Shown here one piece after another: positions 34,172-43,532 of a DNA stretch of 45,110 bases. Where the stretch lies: positions 1 through 45,110 of the forward strand of contig PDPC01000039.1 of NCBI GenBank assembly GCA_002747355.1, read 5' to 3'. This DNA comes from Pseudomonadota bacterium (lineage in GTDB: Bacteria > Myxococcota_A > Polyangia > GCA-2747355). How positions within the stretch are numbered: the stretch's first letter is position 1; each line of letters begins with the position of its first letter. The translations under genes were made by a program, and so were the position numbers. A model generated the notes under the pieces. That model had not been told where the DNA came from. It was given only the letters and a program-made list of their open reading frames with translations, and made no database searches.

Positions 34172-35284
34172 CTAGGCCACCCGATCGAGGTCATCGGGCG
34201 CCTCGCTGGCCGAGGCGAAGGGCGCCGCGATGTGGAGCACGTCCCTGGGCAGCGCCGGGGTCGGCACGTCGGGGCCGACGAAGGAGATCAGCGCCAGCGC
34301 CGTGAGCATCCGATCGAGGTGCGCCGGACCGCTGCCCGCAGGGAGGTCGAAGCTGCGCGAGACCAACGCCACCCGGAGGCCTCGGGCGATGAGGTGTGCG
34401 GCGTGGGAGGCCGCCTCGGACACCGCCTGTTCTTGCCGATCGTGTTGCGCCGGCGAGGGTGAGCTCGCCCCGAGGTTGTCCAAGAAGATCGTCACGCGCT
34501 GGCCCCGCGGATCCTCGTGCTCGCGGACCAGGGGGCGCCCTAGCTTCGCGCTGTTGCGCCAGGCGATGTCTCTCGGGTCGTCCCCCTGCCGGTAGTCGCG
34601 CAGCGCGTGGTATTCCCCGGCGCGTCCGAGGCGCGGGCTGCGCTGCTCGCCGGCGTCACGGTAGGTCGCGGGAAGGGCGGGCAGCGGCAGCACCTGCGGG
34701 AAGACCAAGAGCTCCTGCTCACCGCCGAGGCGCCGCGCCTTCTCGAAGAGCCCGAAGGGGAAGCGGGTGCTCACAGCAAAGCTCGTCAGGCGGTAGCGGC
34801 CGCGAGCGGTGAAGGCGTGGCGGTACGAGGTGCGCTGCGTACGGCCAGCGGGGATCTTGAGAAAGAAGCACTTCTTGTCGAGGGGACGCTCCTCGGCGGA
34901 GGGGGCGCGCGGCGCCTCGGTCAGCACGTCCTCGACCTCGATCGAGAACGACGGCAGCCGGCGCTTGGCGTTATGCAGCCTGATACCCATCAAGAAGGGG
35001 GTGTGGGCGAAGAGGCGCTGCGGGGGCTGGCGGGCCGCGACCAGCGAGCGCAGCGCGATCTCGGAGAGGACACCGCTGCCGACGATCAGCGTCAGGAGCA
35101 TCCCCAGCACCAGGTAGAGCAGGTTGTTGCCGGTGTTGATCGCCGCGAAGCCGATGGCGAAGGTCAGGCCGACGAAGTACTTGCCCTCGCGGGTGAAGCG
35201 GAGCCGGCGTCGTCGAGCAGGAACGGGCGGGCCCTTGGCTCTCGAGCCTTGCTCCGCTTCGCGCTTTGCGTGGCGCTCGACCAC
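34172..35284 (-). CDS. DUF58-domain membrane protein
   Basis: 370 residues. The start is GTG (35284), 2 bp after the MoxR stop. A basic cytoplasmic end precedes two helices (YFVGLTFAIGFAAINTG, LLYLVLGMLLTLIVGSGV), then a beta-rich region and the DUF58 hallmark YRQGDDPRDIAWRNSAK. A VWA-like C-terminus follows (IFLDNLGASSP). DUF58 proteins are encoded with MoxR ATPases and TgpA-type proteins in bacteria and probably act as their adaptors or clients. The gene order here is the canonical one. Confidence 0.88.
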   Translation of the reverse strand: MVERHAKREAEQGSRAKGPPVPARRRRLRFTREGKYFVGLTFAIGFAAINTGNNLLYLVLGMLLTLIVGSGVLSEIALRSLVAARQPPQRLFAHTPFLMGIRLHNAKRRLPSFSIEVEDVLTEAPRAPSAEERPLDKKCFFLKIPAGRTQRTSYRHAFTARGRYRLTSFAVSTRFPFGLFEKARRLGGEQELLVFPQVLPLPALPATYRDAGEQRSPRLGRAGEYHALRDYRQGDDPRDIAWRNSAKLGRPLVREHEDPRGQRVTIFLDNLGASSPSPAQHDRQEQAVSEAASHAAHLIARGLRVALVSRSFDLPAGSGPAHLDRMLTALALISFVGPDVPTPALPRDVLHIAAPFASASEAPDDLDRVA

Positions 35285-35286
35285 GG

Positions 35287-36285
35287 CTAGAGCGGCACGG
35301 GGACGCGCTCGAGGATCTCGGCGAGGATCTGCTCGGCGTCGGCGCGCCCGCCGTCGAGGGCGCCTACCCCGCCCAGCTGCGCCGCTGGACCGGAGAGAAG
35401 CACGCGGTGGGCCAGCACCGGCATCGCCAGCTGCTTGAGGTCGTCGGGGCTGCAGTAGTCGCGCCCAGCGAGCATCGCGAAGGCCTTCGCCGCGCGATAC
35501 CAGGCGATGGCACCGCGGGTGCTGACGCCGAGGGCGAGGTGGTTGCTCTGGCGCGTGCTTTCGACCACGGCCATCACGTAGTCGAGCAGCGAGGGGTCGG
35601 CGTAGATAGCATCGACCTGCTGCTGCAGCGCCACGATCTGCGAGACGGAGACCACCGGCTCGATCGCCACCACGGGATCGTCGCCGCGGCGCTCAGCGAT
35701 CACCTTCCGCTCGTCTTCACCCTCGGGGTAGCCGATCTCGAGGCAGAGCAAGAAGCGGTCGAGCTGGCTCTCGGGCAGCGGATAGGTGCCGAAGTGTTCC
35801 ACCGGGTTCTGAGTGGCGACGACCATGAAGGGGGCGTCGAGGGTGTGGGTCTGCGCGTCGACGGTGACCTGCCCCTCGTTGAGGGCCTCGAGCAGCGAGC
35901 TCTGGGTGCGCGGCGTCGTGCGGTTGATCTCGTCGGCGAGCACGATGTTGGCGAAGATCGGGCCAGGCTTGAACTCGAAACGCCCGGCGCTCTGGTCGTA
36001 GACCGAGATCCCGAGGATGTCGGAGGGCAGCAGGTCGGAGGTGAACTGGATCCGCTGGAAGCGCCCGCCGAGGCAGGCCGCGAGCGCGCGCGCGATGGTC
36101 GTCTTGCCGACGCCGGGGATATCCTCGATCAGCACGTGACCGCGGGCGATCAGCGCCGTGAGCAGCAGGCGCGTGATCTCCTGCTTGCCGCGGATCACCT
36201 GCGCGACGGCTCGCTCCACGCGTGTGGCGATCTCCGCCGGGGCGGGCGCTCTCTCTCGGGTGGTCTCGATCGCCTGAACGCTCAC
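35287..36285 (-). CDS. MoxR-family AAA ATPase
   Basis: 332 residues: Walker A GVGKTT (58-63), Walker B (IVLADEINR) and the MoxR segment [19 protein letters not shown]. MoxR ATPases act as chaperones that mature or activate partner complexes. The GTG start (36285) has AGGAG 7 bases upstream. It is followed by DUF58 and transglutaminase genes, the classic partners. It is preceded by two kinase genes on the same strand with a 48-bp gap, which may hold a separate promoter. Confidence 0.93.
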   Translation of the reverse strand: MSVQAIETTRERAPAPAEIATRVERAVAQVIRGKQEITRLLLTALIARGHVLIEDIPGVGKTTIARALAACLGGRFQRIQFTSDLLPSDILGISVYDQSAGRFEFKPGPIFANIVLADEINRTTPRTQSSLLEALNEGQVTVDAQTHTLDAPFMVVATQNPVEHFGTYPLPESQLDRFLLCLEIGYPEGEDERKVIAERRGDDPVVAIEPVVSVSQIVALQQQVDAIYADPSLLDYVMAVVESTRQSNHLALGVSTRGAIAWYRAAKAFAMLAGRDYCSPDDLKQLAMPVLAHRVLLSGPAAQLGGVGALDGGRADAEQILAEILERVPVPL

Positions 36286-36333
36286 GCGCGCTCCTGATGG
36301 GGTTTCGCTGCCATTCAGTTATACCACGGACGC

Positions 36334-38244
36334 TCAGACCTTCACGGGGCGCAGCCGCCCGAGCGCCTTCTTTGGCCGCGCGGGCAGCATCATCACAAAG
36401 AGGTTGCCGCCCTCGTCCCGTGGCTCGATCTCGAGGCTGCCGCCGTGGAGCTCGGCGAAGGCGCGGGCGAGGGGGAGGCCGAGGCCGAGGCCCTTATGTC
36501 CAGGCTGGCGTCGGAAACCGTCGAAGAGGGTGGGGGACCGCTCATCACCGACGCCCGCTGAGCTGTCCTCCACCGAGATCTGTAGCCAGCGCTTGGGTCG
36601 ATCCTCGTCGCCCTCGCTGCGCTGCAGCTTGGCGCGCAGCGTGACCGTGCCGCCCTTGCCAGCCTCGAAGGCGCAGAAGCGCAGCACATAGACCAGCGCC
36701 TCGGCGAGACGAGAGGTGTCGAGGGCGATTGGCGAGAGGCCAGCCTGCAGCTCGGTCTTGATCGTCAGGTCCTCGGGGACGCTGCGGTCGCCGAGACGCC
36801 GGAGCGCCTCGGTGACGACCTGCGTCGGCAACACGTCTTCCCGGTGCAGGGCCATCCGCCCTGCCTCGACCTTCGCCGCGTCGAGGACCTCGACGATCAG
36901 GTGCAAGAGCTCAGTGGCGTTGCGGTGAATCGTCCTCACGGCGTCGAGCTGACCGGAGGTGAGCTCGCCCTCCATGCCCCGCTCGAGCAGCTCGGCGAAG
37001 CCCAGGATCGAGTTCAGCGGGCTCTTCAGGTCGTGGCTCATGTTGGCCAAAAACTGCGTCTTGACCTGGTCGGTCTCGAGGATCTGCTCCACCGCCACGT
37101 AGTTTCCGACGTTGATCTCGGCGATGCGCGCGAGGAGCTGGTTCACGGCGCCAGCCAGCGCCTGGAGCTCCGAGAGCTGGGGAGCCTCCGGCAGCAGCGG
37201 CCTCGCCGGCGCCTGGTCGGCCTCCTCGGGGCGGTCGAGGAGGCTCGAGATGCGCGCCGTGACCAGCCGCACGTCGCGGCCGATGCTGCGCCCGAGGTCG
37301 AGGCCTAGGAGCAGGGCCAAGCCCACCACGCCGAGCAGCAGCGGCGCGATGAAGCTCGCGTTGCCGTATCGACGAGAGGGCAACCGAAGCCGCAGCCAGC
37401 GCCCGTCGGGGAGCTTGGCGGCGGTCGCGGCGGGGGCGTCACCGAGCTCCACGGTCGCGAGGGAGGCTGGCACTGACGCCATCGCCTGGAGGTGCGCGTC
37501 GGCGGAGCTGTGGCGGGCGCCGTGGGCCAGCACGTCGGCGAGCAGCTGTCCCCGCCGTCGCGCGCCCGCTTCACCCTGCTGCTGGGTGCGCCCAAAGTAT
37601 GTCACCAGCGGCGGCACCGTGGTCGCCAGGGCGACGGTGAGCAGCGCGAAGGCGACCTTCCAGCCCACGGCGAGGCGCAGCCCTGGGGGCAGCTGCTCGC
37701 GGCCCAGCGCGGCGATCAGCGGGTAGGTCCAGCTGCGGGCGAGGATGAAGCCCAAGGAGACGAGCAGCAGGCCGATGGTCATCGTGGCGCCGACGAGGCC
37801 GATCGCCGTGGTGAAGGCCAGGTCGTTGAGTGAGACGTCGACGGCGAGCTTGACCAGGCTCGCCACGAACAGCGCCGCGAGGCCCACAAGCGAAAAGAGC
37901 GCCGGGAAGCGCAGCGTGGAGCGCAGCAGCTGTGGCGCGAGGCTCCCGATGTAGAGCGGGCGTAGCAGCAGCGTGGCGACGGCGCCGAGGAGCCCCAGCG
38001 CGCCGCCAAAGCAGGCCAGCCCTGTCCAGAGCTGTCGGCTCACGCCGGCGTCGTCGAGCCCAACGGCCCAGCGAGCCAGCAGCAGATCGCCCAGCAGCAG
38101 CGCGAGCAGGTAGAGGCAGAGCGTGGCCAATAAGCGCGAGAGGAGTCGGGTGATGGGACGGCGAGCTCTCTGAGGTCTCGAAAGCGGCCGGCAGTGCTGT
38201 GCCCGGCGACGGGAGGACCGTGTGGGGGGGCTCTCGACGCTCAT
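36334..38244 (-). CDS. membrane histidine kinase with degenerate ATPase domain
   Basis: 636 residues. After a basic N-terminus there are about five TM helices (residues 30-200), a short periplasmic part and a sixth helix (ASFIAPLLLGVVGLALLLG). A coiled region, then the phospho-acceptor H404 (NMSHDLKSPLNSILGF) follow. The ATPase domain looks impaired: the N box is YVLRFCAFEAG without its Asn, and the G1 box reads EDSSAGVG instead of DxGxG. The G2 box (GHKGLGLGLPLARA) is kept. It overlaps the upstream kinase by 4 bp and has the same layout, so it is probably a duplicate turned pseudokinase partner. Residues 4-29 are encoded by an R1 repeat fragment. Confidence 0.85.
   Translation of the reverse strand: MSVESPPTRSSRRRAQHCRPLSRPQRARRPITRLLSRLLATLCLYLLALLLGDLLLARWAVGLDDAGVSRQLWTGLACFGGALGLLGAVATLLLRPLYIGSLAPQLLRSTLRFPALFSLVGLAALFVASLVKLAVDVSLNDLAFTTAIGLVGATMTIGLLLVSLGFILARSWTYPLIAALGREQLPPGLRLAVGWKVAFALLTVALATTVPPLVTYFGRTQQQGEAGARRRGQLLADVLAHGARHSSADAHLQAMASVPASLATVELGDAPAATAAKLPDGRWLRLRLPSRRYGNASFIAPLLLGVVGLALLLGLDLGRSIGRDVRLVTARISSLLDRPEEADQAPARPLLPEAPQLSELQALAGAVNQLLARIAEINVGNYVAVEQILETDQVKTQFLANMSHDLKSPLNSILGFAELLERGMEGELTSGQLDAVRTIHRNATELLHLIVEVLDAAKVEAGRMALHREDVLPTQVVTEALRRLGDRSVPEDLTIKTELQAGLSPIALDTSRLAEALVYVLRFCAFEAGKGGTVTLRAKLQRSEGDEDRPKRWLQISVEDSSAGVGDERSPTLFDGFRRQPGHKGLGLGLPLARAFAELHGGSLEIEPRDEGGNLFVMMLPARPKKALGRLRPVKV
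38158..38235 (-). repeat. R1 element, copy 4 (left half, within a kinase gene)
   Basis: On the minus strand, codons 4-29 of the 36334-38244 kinase match the left half of copies 2 and 3: GAGAGCCCCCCCACACGG (terminus), CCTCCCGTCGCCGGGCACAG, GCCGGCCGCTTTCGAGACCT and CAGAGAGCTCGCCGT. The right half is absent. The repeat encodes the basic pre-helix tail of the kinase. Confidence 0.75.
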
Positions 38245-40355
38245 GTGTTGGGCTCCGGTCCGACGATCGGGAGCCTCACGGTGAAGGTGGACCCCTCGCC
38301 AACGGTGCTCTCGACCTCGATCGAGCCCCCATGAAGCTCGGCCAAGCGTTTGCTGATCGCCAGCCCGAGGCCGGTGCCAGCGCGCCGCGCCTGCATGCCG
38401 CCAGCCTGACGGTACTCCTCGAAGATCAGCTGGAGGTCGACCGAGCTGATGCCCGGCCCGGTGTCCTCGATCTGGATCTCGACATGCTCCTCGCCGGCGC
38501 GCCGCGCTCGCAGCCAGACCTGCCCGCGGCGGGTGAACTTCACCGCGTTGGTCAGGAGGTTCTGCACGATCTGCAGCAGGCGACCGCCGTCGGCGCGCAG
38601 CGTTGGCAGGTCGTCATCGATCTCGGCAAGGAGCGCGAGCTTGTTCGCGGCTCGCCCGCTGCGCAAGATCGCCTCCTGCTGATCGAAGGCCTGCTGGCAG
38701 AGCGTAGGGAGGTCGACCTCCTCGAGCATCAGGTTGAGCTTGCCCGTCTCCATCACCGACATGTCTAGGACGTCGTTGATCAGCGAGAGCAGCTGTTTGG
38801 CTCCCTTGTCGATGACCTCCAGGTCTTCGCGCTGCGGGGCGGTGAGCTCGCCTTCGATGCCCTCGAGGAGCAGCTGGGCGTAGCCGCAGAGGCTGTTGAG
38901 AGGCGTTCGCAGCTCGTGGCTGACGTCGGCGATGAACTGGTTTTTGATCCGCTCGGCCTCGCGGGCCCGCTCGAGCGAGTCGGCGTAGGTGCCCATGTCG
39001 GTGGCCAGCCGGCTGCGCAGCTGGCCGACGGCCGCAACGAGTTCGCCCACCTCATCGAGGGAGGCCACCGGGACGGCGCGCCCGAGGTCGACCCGATCGG
39101 CCGCGGCCATCGTTCGGAGCTGAAACGTGACGGAATCGAGATCGCGGGCGAAGTCTCGCCCGACGAGCAGCCCGAGGAGCGCCGCCAGCAGCAGCAGCCC
39201 ACCGCCGAGGAGGGCTGAGCCGCTGCCGGTCTGAGGGGCGCTGGGGTGACCGAGCACCGCGAGGCTTCGGCGCGGGTCGAGAGACCACATCATGCAGGGC
39301 CAGGGCGTTTCGCCCACCGTGCAGACCCCATGACGCGACCGCGTCAGAGTCTTGCCTCGGAGAGATGGCCTCGCCGCATGGGTCACCGTCCCGCCGGAGG
39401 CCGCCGTCTCGCCGGGGGCCACCGTCTCGCCGGAGGCCGCCGTCTCGTCGGAGGTCACCGTCTCGCCGGAGGCCACCGTCTCGCCGGAGGCCGCCGTCTC
39501 GTCGGAGGTCACCGTCTCGCCGGAGGCCGCCGTCTCGTCGGAGGTCACCGTCTCGCCGGAGGCCGCCGTCTCGTCGGAGGTCACCGTCTCGCCGGAGGCC
39601 ACGATGGCGATCGTTGCGTCAGCCGAAGAACCTGGAAATGCTTGAAAATAGGCAGCTAGCCCGCTCGGCGGGAGACCGCGCAGGTGAGCCCTGACCACCT
39701 GGCCGAGGGCCGCGAGCTGAGCGCCACGCTGGTCGTGGTCTATTTGGCGCAGCTGGCTGCGGATGTGGAGCGCGCCGAGGGTCAACCCGACACCCGCGAC
39801 CGAAAGGGTCGCCAAGAAGAGCGCCCGTCGCAGCGCGATCGCGCCCCACCAGCGCCAAGGGGCAACGCCCTTGCTCGCTGGCGCGACGTGACCGTCGGCG
39901 GACCGCGGCAGCCCGAGGTGGCCGAGCAGGCGGGTCACCTCGCCCATCAGCATCGGGCGTAGCAGCGTGTGCAGCAACGAGGCGACGGCGACGGTCAGCG
40001 CGGGCCCGCCGATCAGCAGCACCCCGGGGCGTCGCGCGAGCAGGGTGTCGGAGACCAGCCAGGCTACGAGCGGCAAGCCCAAGCCGCCCACCACGGCGAA
40101 GCCGGTCACGATCTGCGTTGGCAGGTAGACCAGCCCGAGGGGGCGCTCCTGACGCTCGAGGGCGCGGTAGCACAGGCGGAAGACGATCAGCGCGGCGAGG
40201 CCGGCGGGCAGCGCGGCGAAGAGGCGCTCCCAGGCTGTCGGACCCGCCGAGCGCGCGGCGAGGGCGGGGAGGCCGAGGGCATAGAGCACGCCCAGCGCCC
40301 CGGTGCAGACGCTTACACAGGCGACGACCTTGAGCCACAGGCGCTCTGTGCTCAC
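38241..40355 (-). CDS. membrane histidine kinase with hexapeptide-repeat sensor loop
   Basis: About 704 residues from the GTG at 40355; a GTG at 40406 is possible but lies beyond two hairpins. There are about five N-terminal TM helices, then a periplasmic loop containing 12 hexapeptide repeats (ASGETV, TSDETA variants). A last helix (ALLGGGLLLLAALLGLLVG), a HAMP-like linker and the phospho-acceptor H480 (DVSHELRTPLNSLCGYA) follow. The ATPase domain is canonical: NLLTNAVKFT, EDTGPGIS and GTGLGLAIS. It overlaps the second kinase by 4 bp (ATGA). No response regulator is adjacent. Confidence 0.88.
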   Translation of the reverse strand: MSTERLWLKVVACVSVCTGALGVLYALGLPALAARSAGPTAWERLFAALPAGLAALIVFRLCYRALERQERPLGLVYLPTQIVTGFAVVGGLGLPLVAWLVSDTLLARRPGVLLIGGPALTVAVASLLHTLLRPMLMGEVTRLLGHLGLPRSADGHVAPASKGVAPWRWWGAIALRRALFLATLSVAGVGLTLGALHIRSQLRQIDHDQRGAQLAALGQVVRAHLRGLPPSGLAAYFQAFPGSSADATIAIVASGETVTSDETAASGETVTSDETAASGETVTSDETAASGETVASGETVTSDETAASGETVAPGETAASGGTVTHAARPSLRGKTLTRSRHGVCTVGETPWPCMMWSLDPRRSLAVLGHPSAPQTGSGSALLGGGLLLLAALLGLLVGRDFARDLDSVTFQLRTMAAADRVDLGRAVPVASLDEVGELVAAVGQLRSRLATDMGTYADSLERAREAERIKNQFIADVSHELRTPLNSLCGYAQLLLEGIEGELTAPQREDLEVIDKGAKQLLSLINDVLDMSVMETGKLNLMLEEVDLPTLCQQAFDQQEAILRSGRAANKLALLAEIDDDLPTLRADGGRLLQIVQNLLTNAVKFTRRGQVWLRARRAGEEHVEIQIEDTGPGISSVDLQLIFEEYRQAGGMQARRAGTGLGLAISKRLAELHGGSIEVESTVGEGSTFTVRLPIVGPEPNT
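39382..39602 (-). repeat. 18-bp tandem repeats in a kinase gene
   Basis: About 12 copies of an 18-bp unit (on the plus strand GGAGGCCGCCGTCTCGTC and variants with GGTCACCG) encode acidic ASGETV/TSDETA hexapeptides in the predicted periplasmic loop. Pairs alternate regularly, implying expansion as 36-bp units. The unit length is a multiple of 3, so copy-number change would keep the frame. Confidence 0.92.
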
Positions 40356-40359
40356 CCGG

Positions 40360-40396
40360 CCCCGTCGACGGGGGCCGTTGGTGGTTTCACCAACGG
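40360..40396 (-). promoter_or_regulatory. two hairpins in the leader of the kinase gene
   Basis: A perfect palindrome CCCCGTCGACGGGG (40360-40373) adjoins a perfect 9-bp stem CCGTTGGTG/CACCAACGG with a four-base loop (40375-40396). Both lie just upstream of the chosen GTG (40355). They could form a structured leader that masks or positions the ribosome, or be an operator. Confidence 0.5.
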
Positions 40397-40476
40397 TCAA
40401 GCACACCTCTCTCGGTTACCACCTCGTTTACCTAGCGTCGCGACGAATACGGCGACGTACTAGTTTGCGCGCGCTA

Positions 40477-40495
40477 GCTGGTATACTCTACCAGC
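40477..40495 (+). promoter_or_regulatory. palindromic operator over a -10 box
   Basis: GCTGGTA-TACTC-TACCAGC is a 7-bp inverted repeat with a five-base centre. The sequence TATACT (40482-40487) inside it looks like a -10 box. It lies in the divergent gap between the kinase pair and the FG-GAP lipoprotein, so a repressor bound here could control either side. No convincing -35 box was found. Confidence 0.45.
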
Positions 40496-40691
40496 AACCA
40501 AAGGGTTTGCTTGTGAGCGGCCGCCTGGCGACGCCGCGGGCGGCCCATGCACCGACACGGATCGACATCAATCAGCCGAAGCCGATGTGTCATCGGGAAG
40601 GTATCGCCGACCAGGCTCGTTTTCGATCCCAAAGAAGCCACGCCAACGAAGACGAGCGAGTGACGCACCCGGCACGAGACGGAGGATACGC

Positions 40692-43532
40692 ATGAAACGA
40701 CGGGGGCTAATAAGCCTAGCGATGGTGGGAGCGGTCGCGCTGGCGCTCCTTGGCTGCTCGGACGACAGCCAGACCGCCGACGCCGGCATGGACTTCCGGA
40801 GGGATGCCCCTTGGGAGATGAGCGCCGACATGCCGCCGGGGGCTTGCGCGCTGAAGATCGCGCGCATTAACAGCAAGGATGTTAGTGAGATCAAAAAGAT
40901 TTCGGCGGCTGACGACCAGAACACGGCGACGGCCAACGTGATCGATCTCGACATCGAGGTCACCGGCACCAACCTCTCGGACGGCGCCACCCTGACGTTG
41001 AAGGTCAGCAAGGTCAGCGATCTGACCGAGTTGGCCACCAGTGGCATGGCGACCTTCGCCGGGGTGCCGGTGCCGGTCGCCGGCCAGAGCACCAAGCTGA
41101 CGTTTCGCGCCGAGGCGACAGGCTGCACCGCTGGGGTGTTCGTCGTCGACTTCGAGTCGCCGCCGACCTGCGTGTTCATCGCGCCGATGGATGGGGCGAC
41201 GCTGGGTGCGGCACAGGACGCCGACCTCAGCACCCCAGGCTTCCAGTATGCCATCGAAGTCCAGACGCAGAACGCAGAGGGTGGGACGCTCGGGTTGAAC
41301 CTCGCCGGTTCGTCGATCCACACCGAAGATCCGATCGCCAGCGGTGGCCGGGTCACCCACACGACGAACCTGCAGCCGGGAGAAAACAAGCTCGAGGCCG
41401 AGGTCGAGCGCGACGGCGTCAAGACGACCTGTGCGGCCACCGTGACGGTGAGCACCTCGTTACCAACCTGCACGATCACGCTCACGCCACAGGCCGTGCC
41501 GCTGATTGGCTCGGCGGTAGGGCAGGGGCTCGGCGTTGCCCAAGACGCCCAAGCCTCCACGCCGACCATCGAGAACAACATCATCGTCAAGACCGTCGCC
41601 GGTGCCGAGGTCTCGCTGTTGAAAGATGGCCAGTTTACACGCCAAGTTACGGCAGACGGTAACGGTGACGCTCGCTTCGATCTCGAAGAGCTGCAAGACG
41701 GTGTGCGGACGATCAGCGCGACCTGCGTCGCCCAGCCGAGCGGCAACGACAACCAAGCCACCCCGGTGGTGGTTACCGTGGACTCGGTGGCGCCTGCCGC
41801 CGCGAACAGCTTCACCTGCACGGTCAGCGAAAACCGCAGGCGCAAGGTGAAGTGTACGTGGACGTCCGCGGGGCCCGCCGACATCGTGCAGTACCGCGTG
41901 CGCTACAGCACCACGGCCCCGATCACCGACGCGACCTGGGCCGCCGCCTCGGCGACGGAGATCATCGCGCCCCCCTTCCCGAACAACACGTCGCAGTCGG
42001 TGACCTTCCCGCCAAGCGGTGGCCCGGAGCTGGTGCTCGGCACCACCTATTACTTCGCGGTCCGCGGCGTGGACAAGGTCGAGAACCTCTCGGCGATAGC
42101 CACGAAAGATGACGTCAAGGTCGACTTCAACTCCAACACCCTGGTTGGGATCCCCCAGCCCAACCCCGGGCCCGCCAACTGGGGCGCGGTGATGGTCACC
42201 GGTGACTTCGACTGCGATGGCTTCACCGATCTCGCTGTCGGCGACCAGGCGGCGACGGGCAACAAGGGCCGCGTGGCGATCTACACCGGCTCCCAGACGG
42301 GCTTCCTCTCCACCCCGACGAAGCTCATCTCCGGCACCGTGGCCGCGGGGCGCTTTGGCGCCGGTCTGGCCGCGCTGGAGAGCTTCAAGGGTACGGCCGG
42401 CTGCAACGATCTGGCCGTGGTGGCGTCCCACGACAACACCTCCGCCGCGCGGGTCTTCGTTTACTTCGGCCGCGCCAACTTCTTCGACCGCGACGACCTC
42501 ACGGTCGGCAACGGCGCGGAGCTGGTGCTCTCGCTGCCGGCGGCTGCCGGCGCGGGCGAGAAGCTCGGCGAGACCATTACCAACGCCGGCGATCTCAACG
42601 GCGACGGCTACAGCGATCTGGCGATCAGCTACCGCGACACGGGCAGCGCCGACACGGCGGCCGTGGTGGTGGTCTACGGCGACAGCACGATCCCGCTGAT
42701 GGCTAGTGGGCTCACGCCCACCGCCGTGACCATCGACGTCACCACGCCAGCGGGCTTCGGCACGCTCATCAGCGGTGGCAAGGCCAGCGAGAGCTTCGGC
42801 CTGGTGCTCGGCGGTGGCGCGTCGCTCGACGGCGACGCCTACTCCGAGCTGCTGATCGGCGCGCCGAAGGCCGGCAAGGGCGCCGTCTACGTGGTCAAGG
42901 GCGCCGCTGGCGGCGCTGGCACCACCGATGTGCCGCTGACCGACGCTCGTGTGAGCAAGATCGGCGGCGGGACGAGCAACTTCTCCTTCGGTGACTCCAT
43001 CGCCTACGTTGGTGACATGGATGGCGACGGCTCCCCCGAGTTCGCTGTGGCCGACTCTTCGGCGGGGGCCGGCGGGGCTGGCATGGTCTACGTGTTTAAC
43101 CTCAAGGGCGCCACGCCCCCAGCCTCCCCAACCGACGCCGTCTTCGAGGTGACCAACGACATCACCGGCGCGGCCGGCGACGCCTTCGGCTCGAGTATCG
43201 CCGCCGGCGACATGGTCGGCGTCAAGGGTGGCGACATCAACAACGACGGCAAGGCCGATCTCGTGGTCGGCGCCACCGCCGCGGGCACCAGCCCAGTCGG
43301 CGCGATCTACATCTTCTATGGCAAGGCCACCCTGGCCAACGTAGGCAGCAAGGACGCCGACTTCGTGTTCAACGCGCCGGCCGACGCCACCTCCTATGGC
43401 GCCACCGTCGTGTTCGGCAAAGACTTCAACAGCAACAGCGGCGCGGGCTTCAACGACATCGCCGTCGGCGATCCCCTCTTCGCCAAGAGCACCCCGGCGC
43501 AGACCGTCGGCCGCATCTCCTACTACTATTAG
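40692..43532 (+). CDS. FG-GAP/integrin-alpha-like lipoprotein
   Basis: 946 residues. The ATG at 40692 has GGAGG about 7 bases upstream. The lipobox is LALLGCS (Cys near 22), followed by an Asp-rich linker. Residues about 50-400 hold Ig-like beta domains with Cys pairs; about 400-500 is fibronectin-III-like (IVQYRVRYSTT, GTTYYFAVRGVD). The C-terminal half is an FG-GAP propeller with calcium-loop motifs in successive blades: DFDCDGFTDLAVG, DLNGDGYSDLAI, DMDGDGSPEFAVA and DINNDGKADLVVG. Such lipoproteins are surface adhesion or structural proteins in Myxococcota. One blade (SLDGDAYSELLIG) is degenerate. Confidence 0.9.
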   Translation: MKRRGLISLAMVGAVALALLGCSDDSQTADAGMDFRRDAPWEMSADMPPGACALKIARINSKDVSEIKKISAADDQNTATANVIDLDIEVTGTNLSDGATLTLKVSKVSDLTELATSGMATFAGVPVPVAGQSTKLTFRAEATGCTAGVFVVDFESPPTCVFIAPMDGATLGAAQDADLSTPGFQYAIEVQTQNAEGGTLGLNLAGSSIHTEDPIASGGRVTHTTNLQPGENKLEAEVERDGVKTTCAATVTVSTSLPTCTITLTPQAVPLIGSAVGQGLGVAQDAQASTPTIENNIIVKTVAGAEVSLLKDGQFTRQVTADGNGDARFDLEELQDGVRTISATCVAQPSGNDNQATPVVVTVDSVAPAAANSFTCTVSENRRRKVKCTWTSAGPADIVQYRVRYSTTAPITDATWAAASATEIIAPPFPNNTSQSVTFPPSGGPELVLGTTYYFAVRGVDKVENLSAIATKDDVKVDFNSNTLVGIPQPNPGPANWGAVMVTGDFDCDGFTDLAVGDQAATGNKGRVAIYTGSQTGFLSTPTKLISGTVAAGRFGAGLAALESFKGTAGCNDLAVVASHDNTSAARVFVYFGRANFFDRDDLTVGNGAELVLSLPAAAGAGEKLGETITNAGDLNGDGYSDLAISYRDTGSADTAAVVVVYGDSTIPLMASGLTPTAVTIDVTTPAGFGTLISGGKASESFGLVLGGGASLDGDAYSELLIGAPKAGKGAVYVVKGAAGGAGTTDVPLTDARVSKIGGGTSNFSFGDSIAYVGDMDGDGSPEFAVADSSAGAGGAGMVYVFNLKGATPPASPTDAVFEVTNDITGAAGDAFGSSIAAGDMVGVKGGDINNDGKADLVVGATAAGTSPVGAIYIFYGKATLANVGSKDADFVFNAPADATSYGATVVFGKDFNSNSGAGFNDIAVGDPLFAKSTPAQTVGRISYYY

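Noticed and set aside
39382-39602. Regular short repeats resembling a CRISPR array
   Set aside because: Units are contiguous 18-mers with no spacers, and are in frame within a kinase gene.
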